From JAFDZV01 sp048594725 (lineage in GTDB: Bacteria; Bacteroidota; Ignavibacteria; OLB7): DNA of 30,559 nucleotides. The notes under the pieces are model-generated. The model did not search any database. It was not told the DNA's origin and saw only the letters and a list, made by a program, of their open reading frames with translations. Of this stretch, positions 8,328 to 17,722 are shown in pieces. A program made the translations under genes and the position numbers. Position 1 is the stretch's first letter. The number at the start of each line of letters is the position of its first letter. The stretch covers positions 1 through 30,559 of the forward strand of contig JBMDXA010000179.1 of NCBI GenBank assembly GCA_048594725.1, given 5' to 3'.

Positions 8328-8350
8328 CGTAGAGCACGGAACTTTTATTA

Positions 8351-9226
8351 TTAATCCCCGCCGCAACCCCCGCAACCGCTACAGCCGCTATCTCCTCCGC
8401 TATCGCTCCCTCCGCCGTCATCGCTATCTCCTCCACTATCATCTCCGGAGTCATCGCCGCTCTGGTCGTTGCGGTGATCGCCATCATCGTAGCTGCTATC
8501 GAATATCAGCGGCTCGCCTCCTATCACCGTCGCTCCGCTGCTTTCTTCTTCCTCATCATCATTACGCTTCGATGCCTTGTTGATGACGAATGCCACGAAC
8601 GCCAGCATCGCCAGCCCTCCCAGCATCACAAGCGTGGTAATGCCGGATGAGCCCCGCACTGCGCAGCCGGTAATCACCAGCGCGCAGAGAAGCGCGAGAA
8701 CCGCCGGCATCGCCCGCCGTGGCCGGGGTTTGCGGATGGTCCAGTGGGTGCGCGCCGAGACCTGGCGTATCCTGCTTGCGGCCGCCAGACGGATCTCCGG
8801 AGGGGGCCAGATATCGGAGGGGGGAGGGGCGCCGAAGACGCTCGCGTAATACTGCAATGTCCTCCCATACCAGTCGGTGAATTTTCTCCCTTCGATTTTT
8901 CCGCCGGTGGTGGGCTCGTGATGCAGCGGGGCGCCGAGGGTCTCGCCGCAGAATAATTCCCAGTAGGAGCGGGTGTAGGTAAGGTGGAGGTGCCACGCCT
9001 GATCCACATCCACCGGAGGGGTAACCGGATGCGGTGAGGTCATCGCCAGAAAGACGAATCGTTTATACTCGGCGATCACCCGGCGGGTATGGCGGCGGCT
9101 CCAGCCGTTCTCCCTGCCCAGACGGTCCGAGAAGGAGAATGTGGCCTCGGGGAGATCGAGCTGAAAATCCTCGATGCGCCTCCAGAGATCCTGGTGTGCG
9201 GTCCGATGCAGTGGAGAATCCGGCAT
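8351..9226 (-). CDS. Membrane protein with GRDP/TIGR04222-like N-terminal domain and Gly/Asp/Ser/Cys-rich tail
   Basis: A 291-residue protein in three parts. Residues 1-130 are soluble and contain YKRFVFLAM and VDVDQAWHLHLTYTRSYW, a V-D-x-x-WHxH segment resembling glycine-rich-domain-containing (GRDP-like) proteins. Residues about 172-218 hold two predicted membrane spans (PAVLALLCALVITGCAV and TLVMLGGLAMLAFVAFVI). Residues about 220-291 are acidic and low-complexity, with many GD/SG pairs, ending SGCSGCGGCGGD. Similar GCGGCGG tails occur in bacterial TIGR04222-type membrane proteins of unknown function, whose biochemical role is not known to me. The gene is transcribed alone towards the terminator at 8287-8327. 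Family assignment rests on the WHxH segment and architecture only. Confidence 0.7.
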   Translation of the reverse strand: MPDSPLHRTAHQDLWRRIEDFQLDLPEATFSFSDRLGRENGWSRRHTRRVIAEYKRFVFLAMTSPHPVTPPVDVDQAWHLHLTYTRSYWELFCGETLGAPLHHEPTTGGKIEGRKFTDWYGRTLQYYASVFGAPPPSDIWPPPEIRLAAASRIRQVSARTHWTIRKPRPRRAMPAVLALLCALVITGCAVRGSSGITTLVMLGGLAMLAFVAFVINKASKRNDDEEEESSGATVIGGEPLIFDSSYDDGDHRNDQSGDDSGDDSGGDSDDGGGSDSGGDSGCSGCGGCGGD

Positions 9227-9341
9227 GGCTGGCAGGATAAAATCAGGTGAATACGAACCGGCCGGAACGCTGTGGCTCCGGCCGTTCGGGATTTTTACGG
9301 AATTATTCCGCGGGCTTTAGGGATAACCGGGACCGTTCCGG

Positions 9342-10319
9342 TTACCATCCCAGAATCCACGCGAACATCAGCGGGGCCACGATCGTGGCGTCGCTCTCGA
9401 CGATAAAGCGCGGGGTATCCACTCCCAGCTTTCCCCAGGTGATCTTCTCGTTGGGAACGGCGCCGCTGTAGGAGCCGTACGAGGTGGTGGAGTCGCTGAT
9501 CTGGCAGAAATACGACCAGAGCGGGACATCCTCCCATTCGAGATCCTGGTACATCATCGGCACGACGCAGATGGGGAAATCCCCCGCGATGCCGCCGCCG
9601 ATCTGGTAGAAACCGACGCCCGCGCCATCGGAATTTCCGCGGTACCACTCCGAGAGCCACATCATATATTCGATGCCGCCCTTTACCACCGAAGGCTGAA
9701 GCTCCCCCTTGATGCAGTAGGAAGCGAAGATATTGCCGAGTGTGGAATCCTCCCATCCCGGAACCACGATCGGGATATTCTTTTCGGCGGCGGCCAGCAT
9801 CCAGCTGTTCGCCGGGTCGATCTCGTAATACTGTTCCAGTTCCCCGCTCAGCAGAAGCTGGTACATGAACTCATGCGGGAAATAGCGCTCCCCCTTCTCC
9901 TGAGCCCCCTTCCAGCGCTCCTGGATATGCGACTGCAACCGGCGGAACGCCTCCATTTCGGGAATGCAAGTATCGGTAACACGGTTGTAGTGATTCTCCA
10001 GCAGCTCCACCTCCTCCTGCGCCGAAAGCTGGCGGTAGTGGGGCACGCGCTTGTAGTGCGAGTGCGCCACAAGGTTCATCAGATCCTCCTCCAGATTCGC
10101 TCCGGTGCAGGAGATGATCTGCACCTTGTCGCGACGGATCATTTCAGCCAGCGAAATTCCAAGCTCGGCAGTGGACATTGCACCCGCCAGCGTGATCATC
10201 ATTTTTCCGCCGGCCTCCATATGCGCCTCGTATGCCTTGGAGGCATCGATCATGGCTGCGGCATTGAAATGACGATAATTCCTCTCCATGAACTGCGAGA
10301 TCGGTCCTTTCGTATTCAC
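9342..10319 (-). CDS. Deoxyhypusine-synthase-like protein
   Basis: A 325-residue member of the deoxyhypusine synthase (DHS) superfamily. Conserved DHS blocks are visible: ISCTGANLEEDL (about 69-80, NAD site), IPIVVPG..D..LG (about 183-198), GGGIAGDFPICVVPM (about 242-256) and PNEKITWGKL, whose lysine 297 aligns with the catalytic lysine of human DHS. Eukaryotic and archaeal DHS transfers an aminobutyl group from spermidine to eIF5A; bacteria have no eIF5A, and bacterial homologues are thought to act in polyamine metabolism (homospermidine- or agmatine-related reactions). The exact substrate is not shown by sequence. Translation starts at GTG 10319, preceded by AAGGAAA. It lies 81 bases downstream of hldD on the same strand. 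No speA/speB gene is in the window. Confidence 0.9.
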   Translation of the reverse strand: MNTKGPISQFMERNYRHFNAAAMIDASKAYEAHMEAGGKMMITLAGAMSTAELGISLAEMIRRDKVQIISCTGANLEEDLMNLVAHSHYKRVPHYRQLSAQEEVELLENHYNRVTDTCIPEMEAFRRLQSHIQERWKGAQEKGERYFPHEFMYQLLLSGELEQYYEIDPANSWMLAAAEKNIPIVVPGWEDSTLGNIFASYCIKGELQPSVVKGGIEYMMWLSEWYRGNSDGAGVGFYQIGGGIAGDFPICVVPMMYQDLEWEDVPLWSYFCQISDSTTSYGSYSGAVPNEKITWGKLGVDTPRFIVESDATIVAPLMFAWILGW

Positions 10320-10400
10320 TGATTATTGTTTCCTTAATTGGATTTGGTAAAGAATCGGGATTATGCCACACCGCGACCGCCCGGCCGCACGGGTGAGAGA

Positions 10401-11366
10401 TCAGACCGCCGGGGTTTTCAGATCGCCGATATAGGCGGCCACCCCCGCCTCCAGCGGCGTAGGTTCCTTCCGGTAGCCCGTCGCCCGGAGTTTCGTCATC
10501 GTCGCCTGGGTGAAGTTCTGATATTGCGCCGAGAGGTCGGCCGGCATATCGATGAACCGTATCTGCGGCTCCAGCTCCAGCGCCGCGAAGGCCGCGCGTA
10601 CCAGATCCAGAAACGTTCTGGCCTGGCCGGTGCCGCTGTTGTAGATACCGCCGTCGTGCGGGGCCTTCCAGAGCCAGAGCATGTGATCGATGCAATCCTC
10701 CACGAAGACGAAGTCGCGCTTCTGCTCCCCGTCGCCGATGGAGGGATCGTTCGATCGGAAGAGCCCCATCTCTCCATGCTCCAGAATATTCCGGTAGGCT
10801 TTCCAGACCACGCTCGCCATGGGGCCCTTGTGGGCTTCGCGGGGACCGTAGACGTTGAAGAATTTCAGCCCGGCCCAGCGCGGGGGGGCGGGCGCACCGC
10901 CGGCGATCTGTTGCAGCGCCCAGAGGTCGAACTCGTTCTTGCTGCGGCCATAGAGGTTCAGCGGGCGGAGTTCCTGCGGCGGGGTGGCATCATCGAACCC
11001 GTTGCTCCCGTCGCCATAGGTGGCCGCGCTCGATGCATAGATATAGGGCTTTGCGGCCCTGGCGCAGTGCTCCCAGAGTTTCTGCGAATATTCGATATTG
11101 TTCCGGCGCAGATAATCCCAGTCGGTCTCCATGGTATCGCTGCATGCGCCCAGATGGAAGATCGCCTCCGGCGCGGCTCCCCCCGATTCCAGCTCCCTGA
11201 GAAACTCCTGCGGTTCGAGAAATCCGCATCCCTCCATCCCCGAGAGGTTCGGGGCCTTTTCCGGCGTGAGCGGATAATCCACAAGGAGCACCTCCTCTCC
11301 CTGGGCTGCCAGGCGGAGTGCAAGGTTGGATCCGATAAAACCGGCTGCACCGGTAACGGCGATCAT
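10401..11366 (-). CDS. hldD: ADP-L-glycero-D-manno-heptose 6-epimerase
   Basis: A 321-residue extended SDR epimerase. The NAD(P)-binding GAAGFIG is at residues 6-12, and the catalytic YxxxK at 139-143 (YGRSK). Family-specific HldD/RfaD segments are clear: FHLGACSDTMETDWDYLRRN (70-89), YASSAATYGDG, FFNVYGPREAHKGPMAS, QKRDFVFVED, and a C-terminal QYQNFTQATMTKL. HldD converts ADP-D,D-heptose to ADP-L,D-heptose, the last step of the donor used for the inner core of lipopolysaccharide. Its presence supports an LPS-containing outer membrane. The other hld/gmh genes are not in the window. It probably shares a transcript with the DHS-like gene downstream. Confidence 0.95.
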   Translation of the reverse strand: MIAVTGAAGFIGSNLALRLAAQGEEVLLVDYPLTPEKAPNLSGMEGCGFLEPQEFLRELESGGAAPEAIFHLGACSDTMETDWDYLRRNNIEYSQKLWEHCARAAKPYIYASSAATYGDGSNGFDDATPPQELRPLNLYGRSKNEFDLWALQQIAGGAPAPPRWAGLKFFNVYGPREAHKGPMASVVWKAYRNILEHGEMGLFRSNDPSIGDGEQKRDFVFVEDCIDHMLWLWKAPHDGGIYNSGTGQARTFLDLVRAAFAALELEPQIRFIDMPADLSAQYQNFTQATMTKLRATGYRKEPTPLEAGVAAYIGDLKTPAV

Positions 11367-11591
11367 CTATGGTCTTCCTCGATGTGTATTGACAAGCCGG
11401 CCGGAATCGATCCCGGTCGGAATGAACATCCCGATTTTTTTCGGTGATATTCCCGCGCGCTCCCTCTCTATCGCGGCCCTGTATCTCCCTGGGAGATACG
11501 GAGACGGGCCTCCCCGAAGGATAATGCCGGCCAAGTTCTGAAATACCCGGCGCATCTGCAAGAAGGTTGCCGGCTCTTCCTCCCGCCCACT

Positions 11592-12185
11592 TCATAGGCC
11601 CGGGCTGGCTCCCGCCGTTCCCGATTTGAACCCGTCCTGAAGGCTCACCGTGGCGTTCCCCTGCTTGCGCCGGATGGTCTTCTGGAAGAATATATTATTC
11701 GGCACTTCGATCAGGAACTTCTCCCCGGTTTCCGGCGAGATCTGCTCCAGCGTCGTGAAGATGATATTCAGCGCTATCACCGTTCCCTTCAGTCCGGCAC
11801 CCGATCCGGTGGGCTCTATCACCTCTATCTCGTCGCCGATGCGGAAGGGGGCGAAGATAATCAGGAAGACCGCGCAGAGGATATTGCTGAGTATACTCCA
11901 GACCGCCACGAATCCCACGGCGATCAGCACGAAAAATGCCGAGATGGCGGCCCAGAGATGCTGTACCGACACCCCGACCTGTTGCAGCGCCACTAATCCT
12001 ACCAGCACCACGGTCACCCAGCGGAGGATGCCATCGGCGATCCTGTAGAGGGAGGGGGGAAGATACTGCCGGTCGTGGAGGAAGCGTAGCCCCCGGCGTA
12101 CGAGCACAAAGGCCAGAAAGCCGAGCGCGGCAAGCACCGCTATGCGCGCGGCGATGAGCAGGTATTCGGTCAGGGTCGGAGACAT
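11592..12185 (-). CDS. Small MscS-family mechanosensitive channel
   Basis: A 197-residue protein with membrane spans at about residues 8-28, 50-70 and 75-113, followed by a beta-rich cytoplasmic domain. The last span (AVGFVAVWSILSNILCAVFL) and following FAPFRIGDEIEV are the pore-lining TM3 and start of the MscS beta domain. IAVGFVAVWS replaces the usual glycine/alanine-rich packing stretch. The C-terminal alpha-beta vestibule domain of full MscS is missing, so this is a short MscS-like form. MscS channels release solutes on hypo-osmotic shock. I chose the ATG at 12185 because the 55 residues available upstream look unlike a leader or membrane segment. No clear ribosome binding site is visible. 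Confidence 0.8.
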   Translation of the reverse strand: MSPTLTEYLLIAARIAVLAALGFLAFVLVRRGLRFLHDRQYLPPSLYRIADGILRWVTVVLVGLVALQQVGVSVQHLWAAISAFFVLIAVGFVAVWSILSNILCAVFLIIFAPFRIGDEIEVIEPTGSGAGLKGTVIALNIIFTTLEQISPETGEKFLIEVPNNIFFQKTIRRKQGNATVSLQDGFKSGTAGASPGL

Positions 12186-12319
12186 GGCTGCAATAGACGT
12201 TCGTGGATGATCGGGGCCGGGCGGGGTACTGCCTGCGGCCGGTCGGTTCCAGACGTGAAATCTGATGATTTCCGGGAAGGCCCGCAAATCGTTGCGGGGG
12301 AGCACGCTGCTCAAACGCA

Positions 12320-12343
12320 GAGCGGCTCCCTCTGGAGCCGCTC
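12320..12343 (-). terminator. Hairpin terminator of the tyrosinase gene
   Basis: GAGCGGCTCC (12320-12329) and GGAGCCGCTC (12334-12343) form a perfect 10-bp stem with a CTCT loop, 26 bases after the stop codon at 12369. On the minus strand only a short GTTTG follows, so the U tract is weak. Confidence 0.6.
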
Positions 12344-12368
12344 GTATCATCCGTTTATCCGGTGAGGA

Positions 12369-13493
12369 TTATTCCTCCTGGTAGCGGTAGCCGAGCTTCC
12401 AGTGGTCCAGCAGCGATTTCGGCGTCACGGTCAGGCCGATCGTCGAATAGGGCCACATCGGATCGTTCAGGTTCTGTCCCGGATGAGCCCCGCTGACCGG
12501 CACATATACCTGGCAGTGGCGTGACGTCCACATAGCCCAGAGCCTGTCGATATTGGCATGATGCAGCCAGAAGACGGGATCGTTGAGCGATGTGTTGTTC
12601 GCCATGGTGCCGGGGATGGAATCGGCCACGCCGGGCACGTCCGACATGCCGCTCACCCAAAGATGCACGCCGTTGTGCATCACGTGGGGGGTGGGCGTGG
12701 AGTCATGCAGCGGCGTCATCAGGGAGTCCTCGCAACCCTCGCCGGTATTGTTGCGCCATCCTTCCAGGTTGTTTCGGAAGCTGGCTTGGGGGCCGGGGGT
12801 GACATCCCAGGGGGCGGCATCGTAGACCGGCACGGCCAGCGCGTTCTGCACATCGGCTGCGGTGGGGAGTGTGGGCACGCCGGGGAAGGTGCCGAACGAG
12901 CGTGTGATATAGCGAAGCCCGTACGGGTCCACCTGCGGCTGGTCCACCACGTTCAGCGTCCAGTTCCCCTTCCTGAAGGCCCCGGTCGTAAGGGCGTAGC
13001 CTTCGGCGGGATTGCCGTCGCCTCCCATCAGATCATCCTGGAATACCGCACGCGTGCTTTCATTGTCGGTCCAGTCCCAGTAGGGAATCGCGATCGGTTT
13101 GCCCGCCGCCTGGCTCAGGGCATTTTCGAACATCAGCAGGAACTGCCGGTGCCAGGGAAGGAAGGCCGGGCCCATATGCGCCGCCATCGTATCGCAATAA
13201 AAGGAGTTGCGGTGCCACATCACGAACTGGTCGTAGTAGCTGAGCCCCGCGCCGTACGGGGAGGGGATGGTTTTCAGCGCAAGGACGGCATTGACGAAAT
13301 CCTGGCGTTCCTGTGCTGTCAGGTTCTTGGCATTCTTGCGGACCTTGAGCGTGGAGGGGTCGGGTCCGGAGGGATCGTCATCGCCGCAGGAGGCAAGCGG
13401 CATTGCGATGGCGAGCGCCGCTATCGCGATAGAGAGAGCCGACGTGCGGGACGTGTTCTTCCGCATCGTCTGGACGAAGGAGTGGCTGTTCAT
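12369..13493 (-). CDS. Tyrosinase-type di-copper oxidase, lipoprotein
   Basis: A 374-residue protein. The N-terminus has a hydrophobic leader ending L-A-S-C (cysteine 36), a lipobox, followed by a DDDPSGPDP linker, so the enzyme is probably tethered to a membrane outside the cytoplasm. The CuA site is MWHRNSF (H94), AAHMGPAFLPWHRQFL (H106, H115) with FE; the CuB site is HNGVHLWVSG (H273, H277) and DPVFWLHHANIDRLW (H311/H312). All six copper ligands are present. Tyrosinases hydroxylate phenols and oxidise catechols to quinones, leading to melanin or cross-linking. No caddie protein is adjacent. Translation could instead begin at M10 (13466); neither start has a clear ribosome binding site. It is divergent from cassette A. 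Confidence 0.9.
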   Translation of the reverse strand: MNSHSFVQTMRKNTSRTSALSIAIAALAIAMPLASCGDDDPSGPDPSTLKVRKNAKNLTAQERQDFVNAVLALKTIPSPYGAGLSYYDQFVMWHRNSFYCDTMAAHMGPAFLPWHRQFLLMFENALSQAAGKPIAIPYWDWTDNESTRAVFQDDLMGGDGNPAEGYALTTGAFRKGNWTLNVVDQPQVDPYGLRYITRSFGTFPGVPTLPTAADVQNALAVPVYDAAPWDVTPGPQASFRNNLEGWRNNTGEGCEDSLMTPLHDSTPTPHVMHNGVHLWVSGMSDVPGVADSIPGTMANNTSLNDPVFWLHHANIDRLWAMWTSRHCQVYVPVSGAHPGQNLNDPMWPYSTIGLTVTPKSLLDHWKLGYRYQEE

Positions 13494-13852
13494 TACGGGT
13501 AATTATCGGTGCGTGGAATCTATGATGATTATCACAGGCGCATCTGGACGAAAAGCGCTCATGTGGCGTTCGGTTTCACGCGGTCCATGCGGATGCCGGC
13601 GTGGGAAGGCGCATGAACATACAGAATATTCGGGATAACAAAATAGACGGCTGAAACGACTATCTATCATTATTGAAAAAAATACCGGAAGATGGCAGGT
13701 GATAGGGCTCCGTTGCACACAACCGTAACGAGTACACAACCATGTACTCCCCATGCGGAAAAAATGGGGGTAGTTTGCATTCGTACAACGCCGCACTTCT
13801 CTTTTTTCACTATCTGACGCGGCATCATGCAGTAACCAACGGGGGTATCATC
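13494..13852. other. Divergent intergenic region between tyrosinase and cassette A
   Basis: No gene is supported; the open frame into 13742 merely extends cassette A upstream. The region contains the palindromic element described at 13730-13776 and probably the promoters of both flanking genes. It is locally AT-richer than the coding DNA (13640-13690). Confidence 0.5.
13730..13776. promoter_or_regulatory. Palindromic element, copy 1, upstream of cassette A
   Basis: GAGTACA (13730-13736), six-base spacer, TGTACTC (13743-13749); then exactly 20 bases later GTAGTTT at 13770-13776. The 20-base interval contains a CCCCAT/ATGGGG hairpin here. The same arrangement recurs at 26908-26952. It lies about 80-120 bases before the cassette A start codon, as expected for an operator or promoter. 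The role is inferred. Confidence 0.45.
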
Positions 13853-14920
13853 ATGATCGCATACCTGCGCGCGCTCCTGGCGCATATGCTCTTGCTTGCC
13901 ATGTTCTGTACGGCCGGAACCGTACTGGAAACGTCCGCCCAGGAAATCGAACCGCCACCATTGCCGTATGCCACGGTGCAGGATACGGTTCACCTGCTGA
14001 GGATTTTCGGAAACGATACGGTCCCCGCCGGAATGTTTTCCGCCTCGTACGAGTACGAAATGGTGTACGATTCCATCAGCCACACCAATTATATGTTCAC
14101 CGAATGCAAACGGAACCGCTCGGCGGTGAGTCTGCTGCACTGGGAATATGAGCGGGTGGTGCATGCGCCGGCGGAATATCTTACCTATAACAGCCGCACC
14201 GCCGATTTTCCGGTTCGTGCAGGAGATACCATCAGCTTCTACCGGGAATTGCGGTGGTACGACCCGCTGCAGCATCGCCAGGACACCAATAATTATTATG
14301 CGCTCGATACGCTCGATTTCTCCGTTCATCTGGTCCGCACTTCCGATGGGGCGCCGCTGGCTCTTCTCGACAGCATCGGCGTGATGCCGCGGCTGTTGCC
14401 GGGCGCGCCGGATATCTACGGTTCCCGCCCCATCATGGCACTGGTGGAATATGTAGTCCCGTCCGCCGGTCCCGGCGACAGCGCGTTCGTGGGAGTGACC
14501 GTGCGTGCGCGCGGGAGCGGAGCACATGATTTCACCCGGCAGGATCTGGTGACCATCGGCGTCTCGGAGCGGCTCAGGAAGGCGTATTATCAGGATTACC
14601 TCGATATCTACGGCAGGGTATATGGAAAGAGGAATGTGGAGGAGCTGGCCTCCGGGAATGGCGCGCAGGGGGCACGGCTTTCCGTGCGGGGCGAAGGGCG
14701 CTCCATCCGCATCGGATTTACTCCCGCTCCCGGGGGAGCCTGGACCGCCGTGGCGCTCTACGATGCATCGGGAAATCTGGTGTTCTATCCCTACAGCGGC
14801 CGTTCCGCCGAACCGGAGCTGAATCTCGAGCACCGGCTCTCCGCCAGCGGGGCTTATTTCGTGGTGTTGCAGCACGGCGGGCGTGTCGTGAAAACCGAAA
14901 AAATCACCGTCACCTATTAA
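13853..14920 (+). CDS. Secreted protein with T9SS-like C-terminal domain, cassette A first gene (unknown family)
   Basis: A 355-residue protein. The ATG at 13853, after GGGGG, begins a signal peptide (MIAYLRALLAHMLLLAMFCT..., cleavage near TSAQ). The middle, about residues 60-265, is the part most conserved with the paralogue at 20651: MFTEC..N, L.W.Y.RVVHAPAE, YNSRT..F.VRAGDT.SFYRE, YYALDTL, PLA.LDSIG, YVVP, RARGSGAH, SERL..AYYQ.YL, KRN.EEL. It may be a beta-rich domain with a single conserved cysteine. Residues about 285-355 (VALYDASGNLVF...GAYFVVLQ..GRVVKTEKITV) match the short beta-sandwich of T9SS cargo, so export to the cell surface is likely. I do not recognise the main domain. The Gly-rich gene follows 12 bases after the stop. 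Confidence 0.8.
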   Translation: MIAYLRALLAHMLLLAMFCTAGTVLETSAQEIEPPPLPYATVQDTVHLLRIFGNDTVPAGMFSASYEYEMVYDSISHTNYMFTECKRNRSAVSLLHWEYERVVHAPAEYLTYNSRTADFPVRAGDTISFYRELRWYDPLQHRQDTNNYYALDTLDFSVHLVRTSDGAPLALLDSIGVMPRLLPGAPDIYGSRPIMALVEYVVPSAGPGDSAFVGVTVRARGSGAHDFTRQDLVTIGVSERLRKAYYQDYLDIYGRVYGKRNVEELASGNGAQGARLSVRGEGRSIRIGFTPAPGGAWTAVALYDASGNLVFYPYSGRSAEPELNLEHRLSASGAYFVVLQHGGRVVKTEKITVTY

Positions 14921-14932
14921 AGAGGAATTATC

Positions 14933-15445
14933 ATGAAACGAACGTTCGTATCGGCAGCACTGGGCATAGCGGTGGGAATTATCGCGCACTCATCTGTTCT
15001 GGGACGCGGGGTGAACCCGCCGCCGCCGCCATTTTCCGGAGGGAACGTGGGAGCCTGGCTCGGGAGCGGCCCGATCTTCGGGTTCGAGGACGGAGGGGGC
15101 TCCAACGGAGGATGGGGTGGCTCCTATTTCGAGCTGGGGGGCTGGAATGGCTGGGGGAGCGGTGCCGGCGGCTCCGGAGGATATCGCGGCCGCCGTGGCC
15201 CGAACACCGATGGAAGGGGACACGACTGGGAGGGGGGAGAGCTTGGCGGACTGCACGGCACCTGCTGGGTGGAGCGCCTGCCGGGACGCCGCAGCGAGTG
15301 CGCATGCAGCATAAAATATCGCACCATCACCCCGCCCCCGTCCGGAACCCGGTTGTATGGGGTCTGTGCGGCGTCGGAGGTCACGCAGGACTGGTATTAT
15401 TCCTGCAATAACTCGGGCGATCCCTGCTCCGGGTATATGCCCTAA
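14933..15445 (+). CDS. Pro/Gly-rich secreted six-cysteine protein, cassette A second gene (unknown family)
   Basis: A 170-residue protein preceded by GAGGAATTATC-ATG. A signal peptide (MKRTFVSAALGIAVGIIAH...) is followed by NPPPPPFSGG, then GAWLGSGPIFGFE, a Gly/Trp/Ser-rich low-complexity stretch (residues about 52-105), and a C-terminal domain with six cysteines spaced C-x11-C-x-C-x19-C-x12-C-x6-C, ending SGYMP. The paralogue at 21761 keeps both ends and the cysteine frame but differs in the glycine-rich middle. An even cysteine number in an exported protein suggests three disulfides, though this is not shown. Its 12-base distance from the preceding gene suggests co-expression, and a strong terminator follows. 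It may be a structural, adhesive or toxin-like surface protein; the sequence does not decide. Confidence 0.75.
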   Translation: MKRTFVSAALGIAVGIIAHSSVLGRGVNPPPPPFSGGNVGAWLGSGPIFGFEDGGGSNGGWGGSYFELGGWNGWGSGAGGSGGYRGRRGPNTDGRGHDWEGGELGGLHGTCWVERLPGRRSECACSIKYRTITPPPSGTRLYGVCAASEVTQDWYYSCNNSGDPCSGYMP

Positions 15446-15509
15446 GGCCGCTCCATCGCATTGGAAATTCCAGGAATATCAGAGAACCTGGCCGATGCCA
15501 TCATGCAAA

Positions 15510-15540
15510 AGGGCCGGGGAAATCCCGGCCCTCTTTTATT
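15510..15540 (+). terminator. Intrinsic terminator of cassette A
   Basis: AGGGCCGGG (15510-15518) pairs with CCCGGCCCT (15524-15532) around a GAAAT loop, followed by CTTTTATTTC. It lies 65 bases after the stop codon. This is a textbook factor-independent terminator. Confidence 0.9.
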
Positions 15541-15644
15541 TCATGCAACGATTGCGAAGAATAATCTTCCAATCGAAAATCCTACAGATTCCCCATGCTG
15601 CGTAATTCCATTAGAGCAGCGACGGACTACTGACCACGGACTTC

Positions 15645-15684
15645 TATCCCCAATCAAAAATCTAAAATCGCAAATCGAAAATCC
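15645..15684 (-). repeat. GATTTT-type dispersed repeat directly after the thiC stop
   Basis: Read on the minus strand, GGATTTTCGATTTGCGATT, TTAGATTTTTGATTGGGG follows the thiC stop codon with one intervening base. The same element, one 9-base unit shorter, follows the epimerase stop at 30308, and there it is tandemly repeated. Confidence 0.7.
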
Positions 15685-17562
<1,878 letters not shown>

Positions 17563-17609
17563 GCGAACTTCCGTATAGGTAGGATGGAATATGCCAGGAT
17601 GTGATAAAC

Positions 17610-17645
17610 GGGAAGGGTGGAGGGCAGGCTGCCACGCCGCTTCCC
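17610..17645 (-). promoter_or_regulatory. Likely expression platform of the TPP riboswitch
   Basis: Immediately 3' of the aptamer on the minus strand, GGGAAG (17645-17640) can pair with CTTCCC (17615-17610), with an inner GGCA/TGCC stem, followed by GTTTATC. The left arm overlaps the 3' strand of aptamer P1, so the two structures are mutually exclusive, as expected for a terminator or sequestering switch. Confidence 0.5.
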
Positions 17646-17722
17646 TGCGCCGGTACTAACCGGATTCAGGTTCAAAGGGTATCATCTCAGCCCCGCAGTT
17701 GCGGAGCACCCCTAGCAGGCGC
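17641..17722 (-). ncRNA. TPP riboswitch (THI element) upstream of thiC
   Basis: On the minus strand the conserved THI segments occur in order: GGGGTGC (17712-17706), GGGGCTGAGATGATACCC, TTTGAACCTGA, CCGGTTAGTACCGGCG and CAGGGAA. P1 can form between CCTGC at 17719-17715 and GCAGG at 17648-17644. It sits about 80 bases upstream of the thiC start. Binding of thiamine diphosphate to this RNA class lowers downstream expression. Confidence 0.96.

Noticed and set aside
13670..14989. 439-codon open frame on the minus strand
   Set aside because: It is antisense to the cassette A first gene; the composition is typical of a complement frame and there is no signal peptide or motif.
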